Shown here in pieces: positions 22,723 to 30,271 of a DNA stretch of 31,730 bases; the stretch's first letter is position 1, and every line of letters begins with the position of its first letter. Under the pieces are notes generated by a model. The model was given only the letters and a program-made list of their open reading frames with translations, was not told the DNA's origin and searched no databases. The stretch spans positions 1 through 31,730 of the forward strand of contig DASZHC010000114.1 in assembly GCA_035938215.1 (NCBI GenBank). The letters are read 5' to 3'. Made by a program: the position numbers and the translations under genes. Source of the DNA: DASZHC01 sp035938215. Its GTDB lineage: Bacteria; Verrucomicrobiota; Verrucomicrobiia; Chthoniobacterales; JAFAMB01.

Positions 22723-23817
22723 CTAACTCAGCCTCATCGGCATCAAGACGTATAGAAATGGCCCGGAAATTTTGATCACACCCGGACTCATTTCGTCGAT
22801 CAGATCCAAATAAATTTCGTCGGTAGAAAGATTCCGTAACGGCGCCATCAGAAACTCCGGGTTGAATGCAATAGAAAAGTCGCGGCCCTTGTACATAACA
22901 GGAAGCGATTCCTTAGCTTCACCTACGTCCGGGGTATTTGCGACAATATCGATATTGCCTTTCGAGAAAATGAGTTTAACCGAGTTTGATTTTTCACTCG
23001 CAAGCAGCGAAACGCGGCGCACGGCCGTTAAAAAAGTCTCCCGTTCAAGTGTTATTCTCTCTTTTGCCTCCGGAGGAATGACCTGTCGGAAATTGGGGTA
23101 ATTACCTTCTATCAGCTTCGAGACAAGCAACGTTCGATTCAATTCAAAGGCTATCTGATTTTCGCCAATCGAAATCTTTGCGTCGCCCTCTTCGCGAACC
23201 AATCGCTGCAGTTCGGTAACCGCCTTGGTGGGAACGATGATGTCTAGCTCCTGACTTCGCGGAAATTCCAGCTCAAGATCCACCAATGCCAGGCGTCTGC
23301 CGTCGGTCGCTACCAGCGTGAGCTTGTTATCCTTAAAGGAAAAGAGAACACCGTTGAGGACATAGCGCGTTTCATCTGTCGAAATCGCATACGAAGTCTT
23401 TTTCAGACCATCTTTTAGCTGCTTTTGGGCGATGGTAAAAATTTTGGCGTCATCAAAGCGTGCTAGAGAGGGAAACTCCTCCTCGGGCAACCCAAGTATT
23501 TTGAAATAGCTCGAGCCGCTGCGAATTGAGGCGAGATTTTTGGAGTCAACATCAAAATAGATTTCGGCCGCCGGGAGCTCTCGGACGATCGAAAAAAGTC
23601 TCCGAGCAGGGAGCGTGGTGGCCCCCGTTCGCTCAACTTGAGCTTCAACAGAACCACGGACACCCATGTCCAGGTCTGTTGTCGTCAGCCGAAGCTCGCC
23701 GTCGCTCGCCTGCAACAACACGTTGGATAAGATCGGAAGCGTTGTGCGGGTGCTAACCACATTTTGAACGGTGGAAAGGCCTTCGAGCATCTTATCCTTA
23801 CTGACGCTAAATTTCAT
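22723..23817 (-). CDS. dnaN: DNA polymerase III subunit beta (sliding clamp)
   Basis: Ring-shaped processivity clamp for DNA polymerase III. The start MKFSVSKDKMLEGLSTVQNV, the segments TLPILSNVLLQA, TTTDLDMGVRGSVEAQV and the end PGVIKISGPFLYVLMPMRLS are characteristic of the three repeated clamp domains; the C-terminal MPMRLS is the normal hydrophobic-pocket end. 364 residues is normal. The frame stays open for 85 codons upstream, but ATG 23817 matches the family start. It is the next gene after dnaA on the same strand, 124 bases away, the common dnaA-dnaN arrangement; the gap holds no gene. Confidence 0.96.
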   Translation of the reverse strand: MKFSVSKDKMLEGLSTVQNVVSTRTTLPILSNVLLQASDGELRLTTTDLDMGVRGSVEAQVERTGATTLPARRLFSIVRELPAAEIYFDVDSKNLASIRSGSSYFKILGLPEEEFPSLARFDDAKIFTIAQKQLKDGLKKTSYAISTDETRYVLNGVLFSFKDNKLTLVATDGRRLALVDLELEFPRSQELDIIVPTKAVTELQRLVREEGDAKISIGENQIAFELNRTLLVSKLIEGNYPNFRQVIPPEAKERITLERETFLTAVRRVSLLASEKSNSVKLIFSKGNIDIVANTPDVGEAKESLPVMYKGRDFSIAFNPEFLMAPLRNLSTDEIYLDLIDEMSPGVIKISGPFLYVLMPMRLS

Positions 23818-23941
23818 GGTGTAAGGGGATATAAAATCATGCGCAGGAAATCTCCGCAAGTCGCTGGAGGTCAGGGAAGCGGGGAATTTACACTGGCTAG
23901 TGTGCCGCAGTGGCGAGACGGCATACCAGGGAGGCCGCGCC

Positions 23942-25309
23942 TCAGCGCTCCAGCTGAGTATCAAGCAAGACGATGAGCTGCCGAACCTGATCTTCCTTAA
24001 CCATTCGCCCTGAAACCGTTTTACAGGCATGCAAGACCGTTCCGTGGTCTCGCCCGCCGAATGCATCGCCAATTTCGTTCAAAGAAGCTTTAGTGTGACG
24101 CCGAGCAAGGTACATGGCGACCTGTCGAGGAAACGCGATGTTGGCCGGCCGGCGCTTGCTGGTCATGTCAGCAAGCCGGACATCGAAATGTTCGGCCACT
24201 TTCTTTTGTATTTGATCAATGGTGACGGTCTTTTTGGCTTCCTCCTGGAGGATATCTCGCAGCAGCTGTTCGACGGTTTCGCGCGAGATTTCCCGTCCAC
24301 TGAGGGAAACGAACGAAGCCACGCGCATGAGCGCCCCTTCCAAGCGTCGCACGTTGGTTCGCACGCGCTGGGCTAAAAATTCCAGGACATCCTGCGCGAG
24401 ATGTACATGAAGAGCCTGCGATTTCTTCTTCAGGATAGCCATGCGGGTTTCGATATCGGGTGGCTGAAGCTCCGCCGTCAGACCCCATTCGAAGCGCGAT
24501 ACGAGCCGCTGCTCGAGGTTGGCTATCTCGCTTGCGGGTCGATCGCTCGAGAGCACGATCTGTTTACGACCGTCGAAGAGGGTATTGAAGGTGTGAAAAA
24601 ACTCCTCCTGAGAGCGCTCTTTTCCTGCGAGGAAATGGATATCATCGATGAGCAAAACGTCAGCTTGCCGATAACGTTTGCGAAACTTGACGAGTGTATT
24701 ATGTTGAATTGCGTCGATAAACTCGTTCGTAAACTTCTCACTCGATAGATACATAACTTTGAAAGTCTTCTTTCGATCTATCGACTGTTGCCCAATCGCC
24801 TGCATCAGATGCGTCTTGCCAAGACCCACCCCACCGTAAATGAAAAGGGGGTTGTAGGTCTTGGCCGGTGATTGCGCTACCGCCAGCGCCGCGGCGTGCG
24901 CAAACTGGTTGTTGGGGCCCACGACAAAAGTGTCAAACGTATTCCGCGGGTTCATCCCGTGGTTGGTCGCCACTTCGGCCTCCTGATCCGCGAGAATCGG
25001 TTGCGGCGTCTCGCTGACCTGCTCTAACCGCGCGTCGCTCAAGCTCCCGGGCTTCCCGCTGTCCGCTATCCGGAAGTTGATGGTTCTTGGGCTTCCGAGT
25101 ACAGCAAGAGTCGCCGACTGCACCAGACTCATGTAATTGCTCTCTATCCAGAGCTGATAAATCGTATTCGGGACTTGAAACGTGAGGCCGAGTTCGTCCG
25201 CCTGCACAAGTTCGATAGCCGCAAACCATCTTTGGAAGGCATCGCCGCTGACGCGTGGGTGAATTTCGAACGCTATTTTATCCCAGATTTTGCGATAGCT
25301 CTCTTCCAT
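23942..25309 (-). CDS. dnaA: Chromosomal replication initiator protein DnaA
   Basis: AAA+ initiator that binds and melts oriC. Domain I (residues 1-90, MEESYRKIWDKIAFEIHPRV), linker domain II, domain III AAA+ with Walker A GGVGLGKTHLMQAIG, Walker B VLLIDDIHFLAGKERSQEEF and the sensor region IVLSSDRPASEI; domain IV carries the DNA-binding signature GGRDHGTVLHACKTV near the end. 455 residues, normal. ATG 25309 is followed at once by the family's usual N-terminus. A consensus DnaA box (TTATCCACA, 25316-25324) lies 6 bases upstream of the start, compatible with autoregulation. Confidence 0.97.
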   Translation of the reverse strand: MEESYRKIWDKIAFEIHPRVSGDAFQRWFAAIELVQADELGLTFQVPNTIYQLWIESNYMSLVQSATLAVLGSPRTINFRIADSGKPGSLSDARLEQVSETPQPILADQEAEVATNHGMNPRNTFDTFVVGPNNQFAHAAALAVAQSPAKTYNPLFIYGGVGLGKTHLMQAIGQQSIDRKKTFKVMYLSSEKFTNEFIDAIQHNTLVKFRKRYRQADVLLIDDIHFLAGKERSQEEFFHTFNTLFDGRKQIVLSSDRPASEIANLEQRLVSRFEWGLTAELQPPDIETRMAILKKKSQALHVHLAQDVLEFLAQRVRTNVRRLEGALMRVASFVSLSGREISRETVEQLLRDILQEEAKKTVTIDQIQKKVAEHFDVRLADMTSKRRPANIAFPRQVAMYLARRHTKASLNEIGDAFGGRDHGTVLHACKTVSGRMVKEDQVRQLIVLLDTQLER

Positions 25310-25732
25310 AACAATTTATCCACACGTCCTCCGATCCGATTCCCGGCACAGCCATCGCTCCGTGCGACCGGGGTAAAAAAAGCGTTACGAATTGGGGGGA
25401 ATCGTGTACCACGTGAGACGCTGGCGCCTTAAGTTGTCTTTACTCAGATAGTTACGTCGACAGCCTGTTAACTGAAATCGCCCTGAATCGATCGACCCAT
25501 CTTATTGACACCTCACGATTGCAGCCTACTTCGAATGGATGGAATACGTTGCTCAACATATAATATTCACAAGTTATTCACACGTACCCGTACCCGCCTT
25601 GACCCGTCGAGCGGAGGTCACCTTAGATTCAGTGCGCTATATGGGCAAGAAAAAATTCCCTCTAAAGAGCTAAATAAATTCCACTGTTAACGCAGGTTAT
25701 GCTTGACGTTTATGCCACCGCGTGTTCCTCAA
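25310..25732. promoter_or_regulatory. Probable chromosomal origin (oriC) with DnaA boxes
   Basis: 423-bp intergenic region upstream of dnaA. Two sites match TTATNCACA: TTATCCACA at 25316-25324 and TTATTCACA at 25574-25582, both on the + strand. One-mismatch sites include ATATTCACA at 25563-25571, which is close to the second, and TTATTGACA at 25502-25510. An AT-rich segment (about 25653-25690) could be the unwinding element. No coding frame looks real. Its place beside dnaA-dnaN supports the call; GC skew was not computed. Confidence 0.65.
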
Positions 25733-27409
25733 CTATTTTACTTGATCGTCGCAGTGCGCGCGCCGCTCCGCCTCCTCAATCCGGTGCAAAGGAGTTGGAA
25801 ACAGAAAGCTAATCGTGAAACATGTCATGCATCCAACAAAGACCCACCACGGGAACGCTATCACCGGCCACCAATCAGGCAACCACCCGCCAAACGCCCA
25901 GTCTTGCGGCTCGATACGCCCATGGAAAACCAGATCTGCCAGATTGATTGCCGCCAATTTAACTTTACAGAACATTAACACTGAGGCGATTCCACAAATC
26001 ATCGCCAGCACATTCGCCTCGTCGCGTCCTCGACGTTGCGTCCACATGCCGAGAAGGAACACCGCAAGCAACGAACCGTAGGCATAACCAAAGCTTTGCA
26101 ATGCGAGCGGTATGATCGTGAGTTTTGAATCTCGCAGTACGGCGTAGGCAGCGAGGGTCGCCACGACAATCATCGCTATCCCGAATACTATAGTAGCCGC
26201 TCGCGCAGCATGTATGGCCGTTCTTCCGGTGTCGCCGCGCGCGATGTAGGGCAGAAAAAAGTCCTTTGTAAAACTCGTCGCCAAAGCATTCAAGGCTGCC
26301 GAGGTCGATCCCATCATTGTCGCAAAAACGCCGGCGACGATAAGACCCCGCAGACCAACAGGCATGCTTGTAACAATGTAGTAAGCGAAGATTTCATTAT
26401 CCGTTTCCGGCAAGCGCGGATCCGGCGCTGTCTGGTAGTGAACCCAGAGTAGGATTCCTACCAGCAAAAAGCCAAACGCTATTGGTAAATCGGCCAATCC
26501 GCTTAGAATCAAAGAAAGTCTGGATTTACGAAAGTCTTTCGCTGTTAACATTCGTTGCACGTTATCCTGGTCGGTCCCGTGAGTTGCCATTGTAAGAAAC
26601 GTTGAACCGATGAACGCCGAGAATAGTGTGTACGGTTCCTCCAACGCTTTCTTCAACCCCATCCAGAACCCCTCATTGAAGTTGAGGCCGGTTTGAAAGA
26701 AGGGTGGGATCCCTCCTAACTTTTCCACGATGGTAGTTAGTCCTCCGGGAGTCTGCCTTACTAGCAACCAGATGGCAAAAGACATCGAGCCCACCATTAA
26801 GCTTGCCTGGATAAAATCAGTCCAGACGACCGCTTTTATCCCTCCAATCGCTGTGTAAAGCGTAGTCAGTAGAGTAACAAAAAGAATCCCCCAAAAATAG
26901 ATCCAGATAGTGATCTGAATTTCGGGAAACAGGTACTGCCAAATGACTTTGATAATGACCCCCCCAAGATACAGGCGGACACCGATCCCCAGTACCCGCG
27001 TGAATAGAAAAATGCCGCTCGCTAAGTTTCTGGTCCAGGGACCGAAGCGAATCTCCAGAAATTCGTAAATACTCTGAACTCCGTATCGGTAGTACGGACG
27101 AATGAAGGTAAATGCGATAACAATGCGGGCCAGGATGGTTCCGATCGTCAATTGGGCATAGACAAAGCTCCGCGTTTTGAACCCTTCTGCGGGCGTTCCA
27201 AGAAATGTTGCGGCACTTGTCTCTGCAGCAATAATTGACGCCAATACCGCCCACCACGGAATAGACCTGCCGCCGAGCGCAAACTCGGTCAGATTTCTAT
27301 TCCGGCGCCCCGCCCAGAGCCCGATTCCGACAATTCCGGAAAAGTATACGACAAGGACGAAAGCATCTATCCAGAGCGATTCCGGATGCATCGATGGGGC
27401 GGTGATCAC
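25733..27409 (-). CDS. Sodium:solute symporter (SSS family)
   Basis: Multi-pass inner-membrane transporter using a sodium gradient, 558 residues with about 13 hydrophobic helices. Family motifs: FALGGRSIPWWAVLASIIAAETSAATFLG near residues 40-70 (the GGR and AxxxSAxTFLG blocks of SSS transporters), YTAIGGIKAVVWTDFIQA (the sodium-symporter signature region), and LIVAGVFATMMGSTSAALNALATS with SFTKDF. The subtype (sugar, proline, sialic acid or solute of unknown kind) cannot be told. The start is GTG 27409, nine bases after the argA-like gene; ATG 27391 is an alternative. Placement suggests it is the last gene of an ndk/HAD/argA operon, but no functional link is evident. Confidence 0.9.
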   Translation of the reverse strand: MITAPSMHPESLWIDAFVLVVYFSGIVGIGLWAGRRNRNLTEFALGGRSIPWWAVLASIIAAETSAATFLGTPAEGFKTRSFVYAQLTIGTILARIVIAFTFIRPYYRYGVQSIYEFLEIRFGPWTRNLASGIFLFTRVLGIGVRLYLGGVIIKVIWQYLFPEIQITIWIYFWGILFVTLLTTLYTAIGGIKAVVWTDFIQASLMVGSMSFAIWLLVRQTPGGLTTIVEKLGGIPPFFQTGLNFNEGFWMGLKKALEEPYTLFSAFIGSTFLTMATHGTDQDNVQRMLTAKDFRKSRLSLILSGLADLPIAFGFLLVGILLWVHYQTAPDPRLPETDNEIFAYYIVTSMPVGLRGLIVAGVFATMMGSTSAALNALATSFTKDFFLPYIARGDTGRTAIHAARAATIVFGIAMIVVATLAAYAVLRDSKLTIIPLALQSFGYAYGSLLAVFLLGMWTQRRGRDEANVLAMICGIASVLMFCKVKLAAINLADLVFHGRIEPQDWAFGGWLPDWWPVIAFPWWVFVGCMTCFTISFLFPTPLHRIEEAERRAHCDDQVK

Positions 27410-27418
27410 GGTCGCCCG

Positions 27419-28726
27419 TCAATGCGCGACCGTGGCGACCGGCACGGGTGCAAGATTCTTGACTAAAATTCGAGAATTCCTGCCACTGCTTTCATATTTT
27501 GTTCGCCTCGCCGGTGGCAATATTTCGGGGCTTGCCTCCGTAAAGCCGCCCTTCTGCTGTAAATAAACAAACGCCTGCGTGGAAAGAGCGAACAGCTTCG
27601 AATACCCACGCTGACGCGCCAGATTTTCCACAAATGACATCAGTTTTCGCCCGAGTCCCTGATTCTCGTTCGAGCGACTCACATAAAGGCATGCTAATTC
27701 CGCCATTTTTTGCTCCGGGTGGGGATACATCGCGACGCAGGCTGCAATGTGCCGATCAATTTCCAGAACCCAATAGTCATCGATACTCGCCAGAATTTCG
27801 GTTCGCGTCCGACGTACGAGTTCCTCACTTCGCACGGATTGTTGAATTAACGACATGACCGCGCGGATATCCTTTTTGTACAAACGTCGGATTTGCTCGT
27901 ATTCATTCGAATAGATCATGGTTCCGACACCGCCATTGCTGAAAATCTCTGCCAGCAGGGCTTCGTTTACGTTTCCGTTAAGCAAATGAACGCGTGGAAC
28001 TCCGTACAGGCAGGCTTGGGCAGCATGCTCCAGTTTTGAATAGAGGCTCTTGGGAAGATTGTTTTTTTGCTTTTTGAGCAATTCTTCCAACTCAGGGGCA
28101 ACGAGGTGCCCGATCCGCTGCCCATCAATTACGAGCCCATCGAACGGCGAGAGGAAAATGATCTTCGCAGCATGAAGCGCCTCCGCGATTTCCATGGCGA
28201 CGAGGTCGGAATTAACACGAAACGTTCGCCCTTCGCCATCGAATCCAAGGGGCGGTATGACGGGAACAATCGCTTGATCCAGGAACAGCTCCAGGATCTT
28301 TACGTCGACGCGTTCAATTTTACCGGAATACTGATAGTCGACTCCGTGAAGAATGCCGAAGGGATGCGCGATGACACAATTTGCGTAGGCGGCACGAAGA
28401 TCGACCTGAGTAAGACCCTCCATGATCTCGTTTGTCAGCCTGATTGCTACATTGATTGAAAGCTGGAGTGTTGCTTCATCAACCACTCCGGTTCCATCAA
28501 AGTTTGAGACCTTGACTCCTTGTTCGAAGGCTGCCTGTTCAATTTGCATTCCGGCGCCATGAACGAGAACGACCTTGATGTTAAGGGAACGCAAGACAGC
28601 AATATCGAGCAAAATATTCGCGAAGTTCTCTGAACCGAGAATTTCCCCATCGATTGCGATCACGAAAATCTTGTCCCTGAAGCGCATGACGTACTGAAGA
28701 ATTCCGCGAAGCTCAGGTAGTTTCAT
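27419..28726 (-). CDS. argA: Amino-acid N-acetyltransferase, ArgA-type (N-acetylglutamate synthase)
   Basis: Two-domain enzyme of 435 residues making N-acetylglutamate, the first step of arginine synthesis. N-terminal amino-acid-kinase-like domain (about 1-285): FRDKIFVIAIDGEIL, VVLVHGAGMQIEQAA, NSDLVAMEIAEALHAAKIIF. C-terminal GNAT domain (about 290-435): IRRLYKKDIRAVMSLIQQSV, LACLYVSRSNENQGLGRKLM with the QGLGRKL acetyl-CoA loop, and FVYLQQKGGF. This layout is that of classical ArgA. It starts 2 bases after the HAD gene stop (tag-ca-ATG) and is 9 bases from the following symporter, so it belongs to a tightly spaced operon. Confidence 0.9.
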   Translation of the reverse strand: MKLPELRGILQYVMRFRDKIFVIAIDGEILGSENFANILLDIAVLRSLNIKVVLVHGAGMQIEQAAFEQGVKVSNFDGTGVVDEATLQLSINVAIRLTNEIMEGLTQVDLRAAYANCVIAHPFGILHGVDYQYSGKIERVDVKILELFLDQAIVPVIPPLGFDGEGRTFRVNSDLVAMEIAEALHAAKIIFLSPFDGLVIDGQRIGHLVAPELEELLKKQKNNLPKSLYSKLEHAAQACLYGVPRVHLLNGNVNEALLAEIFSNGGVGTMIYSNEYEQIRRLYKKDIRAVMSLIQQSVRSEELVRRTRTEILASIDDYWVLEIDRHIAACVAMYPHPEQKMAELACLYVSRSNENQGLGRKLMSFVENLARQRGYSKLFALSTQAFVYLQQKGGFTEASPEILPPARRTKYESSGRNSRILVKNLAPVPVATVAH

Positions 28727-28728
28727 TG

Positions 28729-29385
28729 CTAAAACAATTCCTCCAAACGTTTCAGATCCAAGTCCTCAGCACTCCTGACAATCAAGTCTGCAACCTCGAG
28801 GTCCTGGCGCTCACTGAACCGATTGGGAATAGCAACCGCTTTCATTCCGGCCTGCTTAGCTGCGCGGCAACCCGGCTCGGAGTCCTCAAGCGCAACGGCC
28901 CGATTCGGCTCGATTCCCAGAGCTTGTGCGGTTTTGAGGTAAACATCCGGAGCCGGTTTCGGATTCAAGACCATCTCGCGCGTAACAACGGCGTCCACAA
29001 ACGTACGCAAACCAAGCCGTTTCAGCCCGTCCTCTACCCATCCATGGCCGGAATTGCTGGCTACACCGATCCGAAGGCCGCGCTCCCTTGCGGCTTGGAA
29101 CAGAGGTGCGATGCCCGGTAAGGTTCTCGCTTGCAACGTCAGCGCCCAATTTCGAGCTTCCCGCTCCGGAATGATCTGTGACCAGTCAAGTCTTCTACCT
29201 AGCAACCTTTCGAGATGCAAGGCGGGATCAAATCCGCCGATATATCCCGTGGCGCGACTCCAGTCATTGAGATTCAGCTCGGCGCCAAAGCGCTCGTATA
29301 CTTCCAGCCAGCTGATAAAGCCTGCGCCCTCCGTATCTACGATCAATCCATCGAAATCAAATACGATCGCCCCAAGCGTTGTCAT
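28729..29385 (-). CDS. HAD-superfamily hydrolase (beta-phosphoglucomutase/phosphatase-like)
   Basis: Cytosolic phosphatase or phosphomutase of 218 residues. HAD motif I IVFDFDGLIVDTE with nucleophile Asp10 and Asp12; a helical cap; motif II IGVASNSG; motif III VLNPKPAPDVYL; motif IV VALEDSEPGCRAA. The DGLIVDTE and LEDSEPGCRAA versions match the beta-phosphoglucomutase/YcjU-like subgroup, but the substrate cannot be named from the sequence. It precedes argA by 2 bases on the same strand and follows ndk by 59 bases. Confidence 0.9.
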   Translation of the reverse strand: MTTLGAIVFDFDGLIVDTEGAGFISWLEVYERFGAELNLNDWSRATGYIGGFDPALHLERLLGRRLDWSQIIPEREARNWALTLQARTLPGIAPLFQAARERGLRIGVASNSGHGWVEDGLKRLGLRTFVDAVVTREMVLNPKPAPDVYLKTAQALGIEPNRAVALEDSEPGCRAAKQAGMKAVAIPNRFSERQDLEVADLIVRSAEDLDLKRLEELF

Positions 29386-29444
29386 GTCAGTCGGAGCTTC
29401 AAATGCGCAAGACGAGGCGCGAACAGGCGATCACTCAACCCAAG

Positions 29445-29879
29445 TCAGCGCTCAAGACTGACTTCGAATAACTCGTCCGGGTTAAAAAAACGCTTCAGCT
29501 CAGTAAGTGCATTCTCAGGACTATCAGAGCCATGGACCAAATTGAACATGGTGTCTTTTCCAAAATCGCCGCGAATCGTTCCCTTTGCTGCTTTGCGAGA
29601 ATCGGTAGGTCCGATGAGGTCACGAACTCGGGTCACAGCATTTTCACCGGAAAACGCGATTACAACAACCGGACTTGATTGCATGAATGATTTCAATTCC
29701 GGGTAGAAGGGTCTGTCCGATACATGCGCATAATGCTCGGCGAGCAGGTCATCCCCAAGCAGCATCATCTTGCAGCCGGCAATCTCTAAACCGGCCGCCT
29801 CAAATCGCGTGATCACTTCGCCGCAACGTCGCGCTGCAAGGCAGTCCGGCTTGAGTAGTACGAGGGTCGTTTCGATCAT
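29445..29879 (-). CDS. ndk: Nucleoside diphosphate kinase
   Basis: Transfers the gamma-phosphate between nucleoside triphosphates and diphosphates through a phosphohistidine. The N-terminus TTLVLLKPDCLA, the FYPELKSFMQSSPVVV block, LIGPTDSRKAAKGTIRGDFG and the active-site FNLVHGSDSPENA (His near residue 116) are all intact. 144 residues is normal. It is the first gene of the block ndk-HAD-argA-symporter on the - strand; its promoter lies in 29880-29996, just before the palindromic element. Confidence 0.95.
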   Translation of the reverse strand: MIETTLVLLKPDCLAARRCGEVITRFEAAGLEIAGCKMMLLGDDLLAEHYAHVSDRPFYPELKSFMQSSPVVVIAFSGENAVTRVRDLIGPTDSRKAAKGTIRGDFGKDTMFNLVHGSDSPENALTELKRFFNPDELFEVSLER

Positions 29880-29996
29880 ATTTGAACTTTCCGTTTCGCA
29901 CGAAGCCGAACTTTTTCAAGGGCTACCACAAAAGCGGCCGCGCAAATCTCTCAGAAAGCAATAATGAGACGTGCTATTCTTGGTCTCTTCCGGGCT

Positions 29997-30271
29997 AGTG
30001 TCCTGTCCCCGAAATAGCATGTCTTTCGCCGCGGGTCAGTTGGCTGTTTTTCAAGGCGCGAGCGACGCGCATATTTAAATCGATACGCAAGGAGCGAGCA
30101 ACGCGGAAAAAACAGCCAACTGGCCGCGGCCCATAGGGTTGCGATGAAAATGGGCCGGCGGCCACGTTGCTCGTCGGTTACGTATCGATTTAGATATGCG
30201 CCCTCCTCGCGCCTTGCCGACGGCCCATTTTGATCGCAACGAATGGCATGTTATTTCGGGGACAGGACACT
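29997..30271. mobile_element. 275-bp nested palindromic element with terminal inverted repeats (MITE-like)
   Basis: Ends match over 24 of 25 bases as inverted repeats: GTGTCCTGTCCCCGAAATA (from 29998) against its reverse complement finishing at 30270. Each side is flanked by TA (29996-29997 and 30271-30272), as a target duplication of an IS630/Tc1-mariner-type transposase would leave. Inside are two further inverted pairs, 30028-30051/30107-30130 (CAGTTGGCTGTTTTT type) and 30138-30157/30221-30240 (GTTGCGAT-AAAATGGGCCG type). The central segments containing ATCGATACG also resemble each other in inverted orientation. No coding frame. It lies between ndk and pckG, and its right end supplies the pckG stop codon. 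Non-autonomous; no transposase gene is in the window. Confidence 0.8.
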
